From an uncultured Clostridia bacterium (GTDB taxonomy: Bacteria > Bacillota > Clostridia > TANB77 > CAG-508): a stretch of DNA of 32,916 nt. The position numbers and the translations under genes are program-made. The number at the start of each line of letters is the position of its first letter. The stretch's first letter is position 1. A model generated the notes under the pieces. That model had not been told where the DNA came from. It searched no databases and worked only from the letters and a program-made list of their open reading frames with translations. This document shows positions 23,807-32,659 of this stretch, piece after piece. The stretch lies in NCBI GenBank assembly GCA_934141445.1, contig CAKPCF010000019.1:1-32916 (forward strand), written 5' to 3'.

Positions 23807-25405
23807 CTATTTATTCTCTATTGTTGCTTTTATAAAAGCTTTAAATAATGGAGCTGGTCTATCTGGTCTAGACTTAAATTCTGGATGAAATTGTCCTGCT
23901 ATAAAAAATTTGTTGTTTACATTTTCTACAATCTCAACTAAGCTTCCATCTGGTGATGTTCCAGAACAAATAAGTCCCGCTTTTTCAAGTCTATCTTTAT
24001 AATCATTATTATACTCAAATCTATGTCTATGTCTTTCAGATATATTTTCACTTTCATAAATTTTATAAGCTAAAGTATCTTTTTTTATTTTACAAGGATA
24101 TGCTCCAAGTCTCATAGTGCCACCTTTTTTAGTAATCTCTTTTTGTGTTTCCATTATATGTATTACTGGATTTTTTGTATTCTCATCAAATTCTGCTGAA
24201 TTCGCATCTTTTATTCCCAATACATTTCTTGCAAATTCAACAACAGCCATTTGCATTCCAAGGCATATTCCTAAAAATGGAATATCATTCTCTCTAGCAT
24301 ATTTTATAGCGCATATTTTTCCTTCTATTCCTCTAGCTCCAAATCCTCCTGGGACTAATATTCCATCATATTCTTTTAATACATCATCAACATTATCTGC
24401 ATTTATATTTTCTGAATCAATAAATCCAATTTCTACTTTAGCAGAGTTTGCAAATCCACCATGTCTTAAGCTTTCTGCAACAGATAAGTATGAATCTTGT
24501 AGTAACATATATTTTCCTACCAAAGCAATTTTTACTTTATAATTCAAGTTTTTTGCTCTTTCTAACATTGCTTCCCATTCTTCATTATGTGACTCAATTT
24601 TATCTAATTGCAAATGTTTACAAGCTGCAAGTGCTAATCCCTGTTCCTCTAACATAATTGGAACTGCATATAAATTATCGGCTGTTAAATTAGGAATTAC
24701 ATTTTCTGGTCTTACATTGCAGAATAAAGCAAGCTTTTGTCTTATTTCATCTGATATTTCGATTTCACTTCTACATACAAGAATATCTGGCTTTATTCCA
24801 TAAGATTGTAATTCCTTAACTGAATGTTGTGTAGGTTTTGATTTTAATTCATTTGAGCCAGAAATATATGGTAATAAAGTAACATGTATATATAAAACAT
24901 CTTCTGGTGCTTTTTCTAATCCGACTTGTCTAATTGCCTCAATAAAAGCTAAGCTTTCTATATCTCCAACTGTTCCACCTAGTTCTGTAATTACAACATC
25001 TACATCTGAATTTTCAAAGCTATATATTCTATCTTTAATCTCATTTGTAACATGTGGAATTACTTGTACTGTTTTTCCTAAATAGTCTCCATTTCTTTCT
25101 TTATTTATTACATTTTGATAAATCTTTCCTGAAGTAACACTACTATTTTGAGTTAAATTTACATCAGTAAATCTCTCATAATGTCCTAAATCCAAGTCTG
25201 TTTCTGCTCCATCATCTGTAACAAACACTTCTCCATGTTCATAAGGACTCATTGTTCCAGGGTCAACATTTATATAAGGGTCGAATTTTTGATTTACCAC
25301 TTTATAACCTCTATTTTTTAGTAGTCTTCCTAATGATGCCGCCGTAATTCCTTTTCCTAGTCCTGATACTACTCCACCTGTTACAAATACATATTTTGTG
25401 TTCAT
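23807..25405 (-). CDS. pyrG: CTP synthase
   Basis: It aminates UTP to CTP using glutamine. The synthetase domain begins MNTKYVFVTGGVVSGLGKGI (P-loop). A class-I glutamine amidotransferase domain follows, with nucleophile Cys in FLGICLGMQ and the late His/Glu in GQFHPEF. At 532 residues it is of normal length. AGGAGG precedes the ATG. A hairpin-plus-T-run terminator lies between its putative promoter and its start, suggesting transcription attenuation, as is known for pyrG in other Gram-positives though by a different-looking leader. Confidence 0.98.
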   Translation of the reverse strand: MNTKYVFVTGGVVSGLGKGITAASLGRLLKNRGYKVVNQKFDPYINVDPGTMSPYEHGEVFVTDDGAETDLDLGHYERFTDVNLTQNSSVTSGKIYQNVINKERNGDYLGKTVQVIPHVTNEIKDRIYSFENSDVDVVITELGGTVGDIESLAFIEAIRQVGLEKAPEDVLYIHVTLLPYISGSNELKSKPTQHSVKELQSYGIKPDILVCRSEIEISDEIRQKLALFCNVRPENVIPNLTADNLYAVPIMLEEQGLALAACKHLQLDKIESHNEEWEAMLERAKNLNYKVKIALVGKYMLLQDSYLSVAESLRHGGFANSAKVEIGFIDSENINADNVDDVLKEYDGILVPGGFGARGIEGKICAIKYARENDIPFLGICLGMQMAVVEFARNVLGIKDANSAEFDENTKNPVIHIMETQKEITKKGGTMRLGAYPCKIKKDTLAYKIYESENISERHRHRFEYNNDYKDRLEKAGLICSGTSPDGSLVEIVENVNNKFFIAGQFHPEFKSRPDRPAPLFKAFIKATIENK

Positions 25406-25454
25406 ATAATTTTTCCTCCTAATTTTAGCTAAAACTCTCCAAAAAGCTTTAAAA

Positions 25455-25499
25455 AAACAAAAAACAGATTAAAAAAAGAGTTTTTTTTTAACCTGTTTT
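25455..25499 (-). terminator. Intrinsic terminator upstream of pyrG (possible attenuator)
   Basis: A 17-bp stem forms on the minus strand (25461-25477 with 25483-25499, one G-U pair) and is followed by TTTTTGTTTTTTT. It lies about 55 bp before the pyrG ATG and about 80 bp after the preceding gene, so it could end that gene's transcript, attenuate pyrG, or both. Confidence 0.75.
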
Positions 25500-25523
25500 G
25501 AACTTCCTTATTCTGACAAAAAT

Positions 25524-25552
25524 AGTTTATCATTTTGCTAATACAATTTCAA
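25524..25552 (-). promoter_or_regulatory. Possible pyrG promoter
   Basis: The -35 TTGAAA (25547-25552), a 17-bp spacer and a -10 TAAACT (25524-25529, four of six) lie upstream of the terminator hairpin, so a transcript starting here would pass through it. Confidence 0.4.
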
Positions 25553-25578
25553 GCAATTTTTTGATTATTTGTATAAAA

Positions 25579-25986
25579 TTATTTTTCAATAGTAGTATTA
25601 TACATTTCTAATTTTGATTCTGCCAATCTTAAAGCATTTGCTAAATTTCTTTTATCCTCCTTCATGCTTATTGTTATTTTAGTTGTCCTTTCATCTTTTA
25701 CTTTTAATGTAATTGTATAGTTTTTAATATCAAATCTATCTACATTTCTCCATCTGACAAAACCATATTTAGCTGTCTTTATTCCTTTTGATGATAACAC
25801 GATTTCACCATCATTTATAAATTCAAATACTATAACAGTTACAACTATAAATCCACATTGAATAACAGTTTCATCTGATTGAATAATTAGTGCAAAGAAA
25901 AATAAAAAAATTGTATATATTTTTAAAATTAAATTAACAATATCTAATAAAGTATATCGTTTAATCTTTATTACTATCTCTTCCAT
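25579..25986 (-). CDS. Small membrane protein with a PH-like C-terminal domain
   Basis: It has 135 residues. Two adjacent hydrophobic segments (LLDIVNLILKIYTIFLFFFALII and VIQCGFIVVTVIVFEFI) form a hairpin. A beta-rich tail follows (GEIVLSSKGIKTAKYGFVRWRNVDRFDIKNYTITLKV), whose W-x-x-V pattern resembles bacterial PH-like membrane proteins. The function is unknown. It lies about 55 bp downstream of rlmB on the same strand and may be the last gene of lepA-rlmB. Confidence 0.65.
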   Translation of the reverse strand: MEEIVIKIKRYTLLDIVNLILKIYTIFLFFFALIIQSDETVIQCGFIVVTVIVFEFINDGEIVLSSKGIKTAKYGFVRWRNVDRFDIKNYTITLKVKDERTTKITISMKEDKRNLANALRLAESKLEMYNTTIEK

Positions 25987-26040
25987 TTAGTATCCCTCTC
26001 TTTCAAAAGTAGACTCTTGAAATTTCTTTTGTAAACTATT

Positions 26041-26982
26041 CTATCCTCTTTGTTTTACTGCTTCATATATAATAATTCCAGCTGACACTGAAGCATTTAA
26101 TGAAGTAATTTGACCTTTCATAGGTATCTTTATTAAAATATCTGCATTGTCTTTAACAAGTTTACTCATTCCAAAGCCTTCACTTCCAATTATTACAGCT
26201 AAAGGTCCTTTTAAATCTTGATTATAATACAAAGTTTTAGCATATCCATCAGTACCAATAACCCATAATCCTTCTTCTTTTAATTTTCTAATTGTTTCAT
26301 TCAAGTTATTAACTCTAGCAATTTTCATATAAGTTGTTGCCCCTGCTGAAACTTTTGTAACTGTACTATTAACAGCTGCATTTCTTCTTTTTGGAATTAT
26401 TATACCATGAACCCCAGCTGTTTCTGCTGTTCTTATAATAGAACCTAAATTATGTGGATCTTCTATTCCATCTAATATTATTATAAAAGGATCTTCATTT
26501 TTACTTTTAGCAACTTCTAAAATGTCTTCAACTTCACAATAATTAAATGGCGGTACTACTGCAACAACACCTTGATGATTTTCGGCCATCATATCTAACT
26601 TGCTTTTATCTACTTCTACTAAAACAATTCTAGCATCTTTAGCTTTAGCTATAATTTCGTTTATAGAGCCGTGTTTTTCTCCTCTTTCAACAAAAATTTT
26701 GTTAATATCTTTATCAGATTTTAACAATTCTAGAACTGCATTTCTTCCTGCAACAACGTCTTCATAAGCCTTTTCTTCTTTTTCATTGTTTGCAAAATTC
26801 TTGTTTTCTGATGCAAATTTTCTATCCTTAGTATACGCATTTTTTGTGTTTTGTTTTGAATAGTCTTTTTTCTCATTTCTTGAAAATTCAGGTTTTCTAC
26901 TCTTTTTTTCAAAACTCTTTTGTTCTTTTTCTCTTGCTAATCTAGCTCTTCTGTTTTGCTTATCTCTATAGCTTTCTCTCAT
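26041..26982 (-). CDS. rlmB: 23S rRNA (guanosine-2'-O)-methyltransferase, RlmB/TrmH family
   Basis: A SpoU-family knotted methyltransferase, probably acting on G2251 of 23S rRNA. The first ~75 residues are a highly charged Lys/Arg/Glu-rich extension (RRARLAREKEQKSFEKKSRK), probably RNA-binding and disordered. A substrate-binding domain (GRNAVLELLKSDKDINKIFVERG) and the three SpoU motifs follow: LDGIEDPHNLGSIIRTAE, IGSEGFGMS and IKIPMKGQITSLNASVSAG. The 313 residues exceed the typical ~245 because of the extension. It lies 54 bp downstream of lepA. Confidence 0.93.
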   Translation of the reverse strand: MRESYRDKQNRRARLAREKEQKSFEKKSRKPEFSRNEKKDYSKQNTKNAYTKDRKFASENKNFANNEKEEKAYEDVVAGRNAVLELLKSDKDINKIFVERGEKHGSINEIIAKAKDARIVLVEVDKSKLDMMAENHQGVVAVVPPFNYCEVEDILEVAKSKNEDPFIIILDGIEDPHNLGSIIRTAETAGVHGIIIPKRRNAAVNSTVTKVSAGATTYMKIARVNNLNETIRKLKEEGLWVIGTDGYAKTLYYNQDLKGPLAVIIGSEGFGMSKLVKDNADILIKIPMKGQITSLNASVSAGIIIYEAVKQRG

Positions 26983-27036
26983 TTTTAATTCCTTTCTTGA
27001 ATTGTAAACTTTATTTTAATTTAATTACAAACTTTT

Positions 27037-28851
27037 TTATTCTTCATCATTTAATTTTAATATTGATAAAAATGCTTCTTGTGGTACTTCAACATTTCCA
27101 ATTTGTCTCATTTTCTTTTTACCACGTTTTTGTTTTTCTAATAATTTTTTCTTTCTTGTAATATCTCCACCATAACATTTTGCAAGTACATCTTTTCTCA
27201 TTGCTGAAATTGTTTCTCTAGCTATTATTTTACCTCCAACAACTGCTTGGATAGGGATTTCAAATAATTGACGAGGAATAACTGTTTTTAATTTTTCAGC
27301 CATTTTTCTTCCTCTTGAATATGCACTATCTTTATGAACAATAAATGATAATGCATCAACTTGCTCATTATTGATATACAAATCTAATCTTATCAAATCG
27401 CCTTTTCTATATTCTTTAAATTCATAATCAACAGATGCATAACCTTTCGTTTTTGATTTTATTGTATCAAAAAAATCATATATTATTTCATTTAAAGGTA
27501 AATCATATTCAACTGTAACTCTATTTTCATCTAGATACTTCATATCTAAATATGTACCTCTTCTATTTTGGCAAACATCCATTACATTACCAACAAATTC
27601 TTTTGGTATCATAATTTCTGCTTTCATTATAGGTTCTTCAATCATCTTTATTTCTGTTGAAGGTGGTAAATCAGTTGGATTGTATATGTCTAATATTTGT
27701 CCATCTGTTCTATGTACTTTATATATTACAGATGGTGCAGTTGTAATTAATGCTAAATCAAATTCTCTTTCTAATCTTTCTATAATTATTTCTAAGTGTA
27801 ATAATCCTAAAAATCCACACCTAAAGCCAAATCCAAGTGCAGCAGATGTTTCTGGTTCATATTGAAGAGCAGCATCATTTAACTTTAATTTTTCCAAAGC
27901 CTCTTTTAAATTTTCATATTCGCTACCATCAACAGGATACATTCCACAATATACCATTGAATTTGCTTTTTTATATCCTGGTAAAGCTTCTTTTGCTGGA
28001 TTGTTTTTTAAAGTAATTGTATCACCAACATGTAAATCTGATACAGTTTTTACACTAGCCGAAATATATCCAACTTCACCAGCTTCTAGTTTATCACTTG
28101 GTATATATTCTCCCGCACCAAAATATCCTACTTCTGTTACAGTAAATACTTTTCCGGTAGCCATAAATAATATTTCATCATTTGGTTTTACTATACCATT
28201 TTTTATTCTAACATAACTTAAAGCACCTTTGTAATTATCGTAATATGAATCAAATATTAAAGCTTGAAGTGGTGCATTTTTATCTCCACTTGGAGCTGGG
28301 ATATCTGTTACAATTCTTTCTAAAACTTGCTCAACATTCAAACCTGTTTTAGCTGATATACAAGGTGCATCCATTGCAGGAATTCCGATAATATCTTCTA
28401 TTTCATGTTTTACTTCATCTGGTCTTGCATTAGGTAAATCAACTTTATTTATAACTGGCACTATTTCAAGATTATCTTCTATTGCTAAGTATACATTAGC
28501 CAATGTTTGGGCTTCAACACCTTGCGTACTATCAACTACAAGAATAGCTCCTTCGCAAGCAGCCAAACTTCTAGATACTTCATAATTAAAATCTACATGT
28601 CCTGGTGTATCTATTAAATTAAATTCATACACATTTCCATCTTTGGCTGTATAATTCATTTTTACAGCTTGTGATTTTATTGTTATTCCTCTTTCACGCT
28701 CTATATCCATATTGTCAAGAACTTGTGCTTCCATTTCTCTTGAAGATAAAGCACCTGTCATTTCTATAATTCTATCTGCCAAAGTAGATTTGCCATGATC
28801 AATATGAGCTATTATACTAAAATTTCTAATATATTTTTGCTTATCTTGCAT
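27037..28851 (-). CDS. lepA: Elongation factor 4 (LepA)
   Basis: A ribosome-associated GTPase that acts on translation under stress and in initiation. G1 (AHIDHGKST) lies near residue 15, with DTPGHVDF (G3) and NKVDLPNA (G4), then the elongation-factor domains and the LepA-specific C-terminal domain (GGDITRKKKLLEKQKRGKKKMR). I take ATG 28851, 5 bases from AAGGA, giving 604 residues, the usual length. A TTG 12 codons upstream has no ribosome site. It heads lepA-rlmB and follows a strong promoter. Confidence 0.97.
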   Translation of the reverse strand: MQDKQKYIRNFSIIAHIDHGKSTLADRIIEMTGALSSREMEAQVLDNMDIERERGITIKSQAVKMNYTAKDGNVYEFNLIDTPGHVDFNYEVSRSLAACEGAILVVDSTQGVEAQTLANVYLAIEDNLEIVPVINKVDLPNARPDEVKHEIEDIIGIPAMDAPCISAKTGLNVEQVLERIVTDIPAPSGDKNAPLQALIFDSYYDNYKGALSYVRIKNGIVKPNDEILFMATGKVFTVTEVGYFGAGEYIPSDKLEAGEVGYISASVKTVSDLHVGDTITLKNNPAKEALPGYKKANSMVYCGMYPVDGSEYENLKEALEKLKLNDAALQYEPETSAALGFGFRCGFLGLLHLEIIIERLEREFDLALITTAPSVIYKVHRTDGQILDIYNPTDLPPSTEIKMIEEPIMKAEIMIPKEFVGNVMDVCQNRRGTYLDMKYLDENRVTVEYDLPLNEIIYDFFDTIKSKTKGYASVDYEFKEYRKGDLIRLDLYINNEQVDALSFIVHKDSAYSRGRKMAEKLKTVIPRQLFEIPIQAVVGGKIIARETISAMRKDVLAKCYGGDITRKKKLLEKQKRGKKKMRQIGNVEVPQEAFLSILKLNDEE

Positions 28852-28899
28852 TTTGTCCTTAATTAACTCACTTTCTTTAAATCTCAAATATACTTTTTT

Positions 28900-28928
28900 A
28901 TTATACTTTATTTTTTTAAATCTTTCAA
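28900..28928 (-). promoter_or_regulatory. Promoter of lepA
   Basis: The -35 TTGAAA (28923-28928), a 17-bp spacer and a perfect -10 TATAAT (28900-28905) on the minus strand lie about 50 bp before the ATG. Confidence 0.78.
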
Positions 28929-28964
28929 TGTTTTACATCAAATTATTTCACATATCTCTATTAC

Positions 28965-29035
28965 ATACAAAAAAAGAGATTCTTAGTTTATAAAGTATAA
29001 AATTCAAATATACTTTACAAACTTTAAATCTCTTT
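28965..29035 (-). terminator. Terminator of the LRR surface-protein gene
   Basis: On the minus strand AAAGAGAT/ATCTCTTT and AGTTT...TAAAGTATA pairings form a long hairpin with an internal loop, followed by a run of seven T. It lies about 20 bp past the stop at 29055 and separates the LRR gene from lepA. Confidence 0.75.
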
Positions 29036-29054
29036 CTACTTTATTATTGATATT

Positions 29055-32000
29055 TTATTCAACAAATGACTTCCATTGCAATTTTTTTAGTTCACTTGTA
29101 TCTTGAAATATATTCTCTGAAATATTTAATGTCGTTAATCCAGCGTTATTTAATTTTTTCAAGATTTCTATATTATTTATCAACACAACACTTCCATTAA
29201 GATTTTGCAATACCGTATTTTCCAAAGTATTTCCATTCAAATACAACTCTGATAATTTTGTTTTACTATTTTCTATTAAATTTTCCAATGGCTTTAGATT
29301 TGAAATAGCATTATTATACAAATATAAAACAGATAAATTCTTCAAATTAGACAAAGCAGATATATCAGAAATACTATTATTATGTAATCGCAATTCACTT
29401 AAGTTTTCCAAATTTTTAAACTCACTTAAGTCACTTATATTATTTGAACTTAAATTTATACTTTTTAATGATGTTAAATTTGAAATACCATTTACTATAT
29501 CTTTATATCCATAACAATTTATTTGTAAATATTCTAACACTTTAAAATTTTTCAATGAATTACAATCTCCACTTTGAATTTTATATCCTGTGTTATATCC
29601 ATAATCATCACTTCTGATAATGATTTTTTTCAAAGTATTAAAAGAGCCAGTAAGTTTTTCAAACCCTTTCATTGAAATAGAAACTCTCCACCAATCTATT
29701 GTTTCTAATGGTGAATTAGATAAAGTTCCAACTTCATCATCTGTATTTCTCGTATGATTTGCATAAAAAGTTTTTACTTTAGTACAATTACTTGCGTCAA
29801 AACTACTGCTACCTTTTAAATCAATTGATAGCAAATTGCTTGGTAATATCCATTTAGTACTTGTAGCATAAAGCACAACTTTCTCTAATGATTCACAATC
29901 TGTTAAATCAATACTTTGATATTGAACTCCAGATATCCCCTCTTCAAAAGATTCTATCTTAGTTATCTTATTGCAACTTTTAAAAATATTGTTAAAACCA
30001 TTTCCTACTAAAATAATTCCTCCAACATATCTTCTATTCAAATTGCTATTAGTTATTATATTTAGTTCAACTAAATTCTTATTACCAAGTCTACTTATTG
30101 TTGATTGTATTTTTTTCATATCTACATTTGTATTAGATATCGCCAATGTATCTAAACGTAAAGCTTTTGTTTCAAGTATTGATAAATCTGTTAATTCTGT
30201 ATCTCTTAAGTCTAATTGTGTTAAACCAGTTACTTTATTTATAAAATCTAATGATATAATATTCTTCATTCCTGCAATAGATAATTGATTTAGTCCTGTC
30301 ATTGTTGAAAGTATATATCTTATATAAATATCGTTTTCACTTTCTTTTGATGAAATTTCACTATCACTCATATTCTTTATTGCTATATCTGTATAGCTCT
30401 TCCATGTTTTTATAATTTCTTGTTCAGCTTTGCTTAAAGTTAAATTACTATTTATTTTATCTAATTCACTTACACTTAAACTGCCCTGTTTTATCAAACT
30501 TCCTAGTCTTGATTTTCCTAGTTCTTTATTTCCATATAGTCTTAAATATGTTACATTTGTCCTATTTTTTAAAGCTAATATTTCTTCTGAATAATCATTT
30601 AATCCTGAATCTGTATAATCATATTTTGTTACTTTTGAAAAATATTTTAAGTATTTATCTGGTATTGAATATTCTAAGCACTGACTTATTATTGTTTCAA
30701 GATTTTTTACATCCTCTACATTCATATTTATATTACTTTCCAAATAAAGATATTGTATCTTATTTAATGTACTCAATGATTTTACATCTTCTATATTTAT
30801 ATTATCTTTTAAGCTTAATTTATTCATTTTATCTTTATTATTCAAAGCACTAATATCTATCAAATTATTGCTATATGCATATAACAAATTCAGATTTTTT
30901 AAATCTTCAATTCCATTCAAACTTGTTAAATTATTGTTTTGTACTGTTAATATTTCCACTAAACTACTTCCTCTTACCCCTGTTAAATCTGTCAATTTAC
31001 AACTATGTGCATATACATATTTTAAACTAGCATGATTTTCTAATCCATTTAATGATATTAAATTAGGATTACATAGCAAATATATCAAACTAATATTTTC
31101 AAATCCACTCAAACTCTCTATACTATTTATTTTATTATTGTTTAAATACATATACTTTATTGCATTTTTAGTAATACTAGAAATATTCGCTAAACTTGAT
31201 ATATCTGTTATATTTGAATATTGAGCTTTAGTATTAGTAAGTATAGAATCTGGAGAACCATATGTATATTGTTCTGGTTCATATCCAAATATTCCAAAAT
31301 ATGATAATTTAGCTAAATTTGAATTTGATAATCCTCTACTTAAATTTTCTATTTCTAAATTTGATGGTGGATTATACAAATACAAATATTCTAAATCTAA
31401 ACTATTTGCTAATCCTGAATAATTTCCTATTGCACAATTTACAAATTTCACATATGAAAGCAATGTACAACTCTCTATTCCACCTAAATCTGATAATGTC
31501 AAATCTTTTAAAATCAATTTTTTTACTGATGTTAATTCTGATATTCCATACAATGTACTTATATTTGGATATTTACTTCCATCTATTGTTAATTCTTTTA
31601 ATGATGATACATTTCCATATGTTATCCCATTTTCTCCAATTTCTACCCCATTATCTGTTAACATCTCTTTCAATGCTTCGTTAAATGTTGCATTACTTTT
31701 TATTTTGGTTAATGGTGTATCTGGATCTATCAAAGTTGCATCTATATTACCTAATGCCGTATCTATACCATCTGAACAATAATATACTCTTAAATCCGGT
31801 GTTACTCCATACACATCTATTAGTCTTGCATACTTTGATAACTCTGTTGAATCTCCTCCTCTTAATTGATTTCTTATCTCTTCTGGTAATGCTTGTTTAT
31901 TTATTAAATAATACATTTTTCCATCATATATTGTATAACTCTTTGTTCCATTCTTAAAACACAAACTTGTATTTTTATTTATTAGCAAATCTATTTTACT

Positions 32001-32249
32001 TGGATATTCTTCTGCTTCATCATAATATTTTACATATTCTGATTGCAAATATTCCTCTAATGTTGCTATTCCTTGCATATATGTTGCATTTTTAGCCTGT
32101 GTCATTATTCCATTTTCTCCAATTGTTGCATTTAAGCTTACACCTGCAAGAATCAACATTACAATTATTGAAATTACTAGTGCTATTAGGGTAATAGCAT
32201 TTTGATTTTTTAATACATCTTTGTTTTGAAATTGTTTTCCTTTTTTCAT
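29055..32249 (-). CDS. Prepilin-like leucine-rich-repeat surface protein
   Basis: It has 1064 residues. The ATG at 32249 is 9 bases from AGGAGG; the 31 upstream in-frame codons fall in the leader. A class-III prepilin leader (MKKGKQFQNKDVLKNQNA) is followed by ITLIALVISIIVMLILAGV and SLNATIGENGI. The residue before the expected cleavage site is Ala18 rather than Gly, and mature position 5 is Ala rather than Glu. A short pilin-like segment follows. From about residue 230 to the end there are internalin-like leucine-rich repeats of about 22 residues (LKSINLSSNNISDLSEFKNL), interrupted by less regular stretches. There is no sortase motif or C-terminal membrane helix. It is probably surface-displayed and ligand-binding. 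It lies downstream of an inverted-repeat promoter element now in the OFF orientation. Confidence 0.88.
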   Translation of the reverse strand: MKKGKQFQNKDVLKNQNAITLIALVISIIVMLILAGVSLNATIGENGIMTQAKNATYMQGIATLEEYLQSEYVKYYDEAEEYPSKIDLLINKNTSLCFKNGTKSYTIYDGKMYYLINKQALPEEIRNQLRGGDSTELSKYARLIDVYGVTPDLRVYYCSDGIDTALGNIDATLIDPDTPLTKIKSNATFNEALKEMLTDNGVEIGENGITYGNVSSLKELTIDGSKYPNISTLYGISELTSVKKLILKDLTLSDLGGIESCTLLSYVKFVNCAIGNYSGLANSLDLEYLYLYNPPSNLEIENLSRGLSNSNLAKLSYFGIFGYEPEQYTYGSPDSILTNTKAQYSNITDISSLANISSITKNAIKYMYLNNNKINSIESLSGFENISLIYLLCNPNLISLNGLENHASLKYVYAHSCKLTDLTGVRGSSLVEILTVQNNNLTSLNGIEDLKNLNLLYAYSNNLIDISALNNKDKMNKLSLKDNINIEDVKSLSTLNKIQYLYLESNINMNVEDVKNLETIISQCLEYSIPDKYLKYFSKVTKYDYTDSGLNDYSEEILALKNRTNVTYLRLYGNKELGKSRLGSLIKQGSLSVSELDKINSNLTLSKAEQEIIKTWKSYTDIAIKNMSDSEISSKESENDIYIRYILSTMTGLNQLSIAGMKNIISLDFINKVTGLTQLDLRDTELTDLSILETKALRLDTLAISNTNVDMKKIQSTISRLGNKNLVELNIITNSNLNRRYVGGIILVGNGFNNIFKSCNKITKIESFEEGISGVQYQSIDLTDCESLEKVVLYATSTKWILPSNLLSIDLKGSSSFDASNCTKVKTFYANHTRNTDDEVGTLSNSPLETIDWWRVSISMKGFEKLTGSFNTLKKIIIRSDDYGYNTGYKIQSGDCNSLKNFKVLEYLQINCYGYKDIVNGISNLTSLKSINLSSNNISDLSEFKNLENLSELRLHNNSISDISALSNLKNLSVLYLYNNAISNLKPLENLIENSKTKLSELYLNGNTLENTVLQNLNGSVVLINNIEILKKLNNAGLTTLNISENIFQDTSELKKLQWKSFVE
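32122..32196. repeat. Direct repeat copy of the prepilin signal coding segment
   Basis: This is the partner of bases 1-75, with three differences and the same orientation. It encodes the hydrophobic pilin helix of the LRR protein. Confidence 0.85.
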
Positions 32250-32491
32250 TTTGTATTTCCTCCTATGTATAATTATTTTTAGAGAAAAGACTCTCTTTTT
32301 ATTTTCAAAAATTAAAGTCTTTTCTCTTATCCATAAAAACAAATTATCTAATGATACCTCTGTTTCTTTTGAAAGAAAACCATTTCAAACAACTCAAATA
32401 GCACTAATATAAATACTAGTGCTCAAAATAGTTATTCTTTTACTAAATATAACTTTGTCATTGACTTCCTCTTCATTTTTTATGGATTTTA
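32250..32491 (-). promoter_or_regulatory. Structured 5' leader of the LRR gene
   Basis: There is no separate gene in these ~240 bases. On the minus strand the leader shows the same ordered elements as the left copy: TCCATAAAA pairing with TTTTTATGGA, the TTTGAAA/TTTCAAA hairpin with loop TGGTTTTC, a TCATTAGA motif, then AGAGAAAAGACT pairing with AGTCTTTTCTCT just before the ribosome site. It has an extra small hairpin (AGCACTA/TAGTGCT, about 32399-32422) that the left copy lacks. I match it to no known riboswitch. Confidence 0.55.
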
Positions 32492-32512
32492 CTTTAAGTA
32501 TAAGACTTAAAG
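32492..32512. repeat. Inverted-repeat arm 1 of right element
   Basis: CTTTAAGT-N5-ACTTAAAG with core ATAAG. It is the exact reverse complement of 32662-32682, and the match extends one further base inward (C513/G661 of the 32000s). Confidence 0.85.
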
Positions 32513-32520
32513 CAAAGAAA

Positions 32521-32564
32521 AAAAGACATGTATCAGTATATTTCTTTATACTTTCATGTCTTTT
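32521..32564. terminator. Bidirectional hairpin terminator inside right element
   Basis: AAAAGACATG (32521-32530) pairs with CATGTCTTTT (32555-32564), and GTATA (32536-32540) with TATAC (32547-32551). The outer stem differs in sequence from that of the left element but keeps its pairing, and the inner GTATA/TATAC pair is identical. It would insulate the LRR gene from read-through of the nuclease gene. Confidence 0.75.
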
Positions 32565-32612
32565 TTGCATTTTATTATTTTAAAATATTTCATAAAAATT
32601 GTTTTGGAATAG

Positions 32613-32641
32613 TTGACTTCAATACTTACTAATGATAGAAT
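32613..32641 (+). promoter_or_regulatory. Sigma-A promoter inside right element
   Basis: The -35 TTGACT (32613-32618), a 17-bp spacer and the -10 TAGAAT (32636-32641) are identical to the left element. It reads rightwards, antisense to the end of the nuclease gene. Confidence 0.8.
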
Positions 32642-32659
32642 TTTTATAAATGTTAATCG

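Noticed and set aside
32250..32342. Longer in-frame N-terminus of the LRR protein (31 extra residues)
   Set aside because: The extension lies in the structured leader, has no ribosome site and would bury the prepilin signal. The ATG at 32249 has AGGAGG at good spacing.
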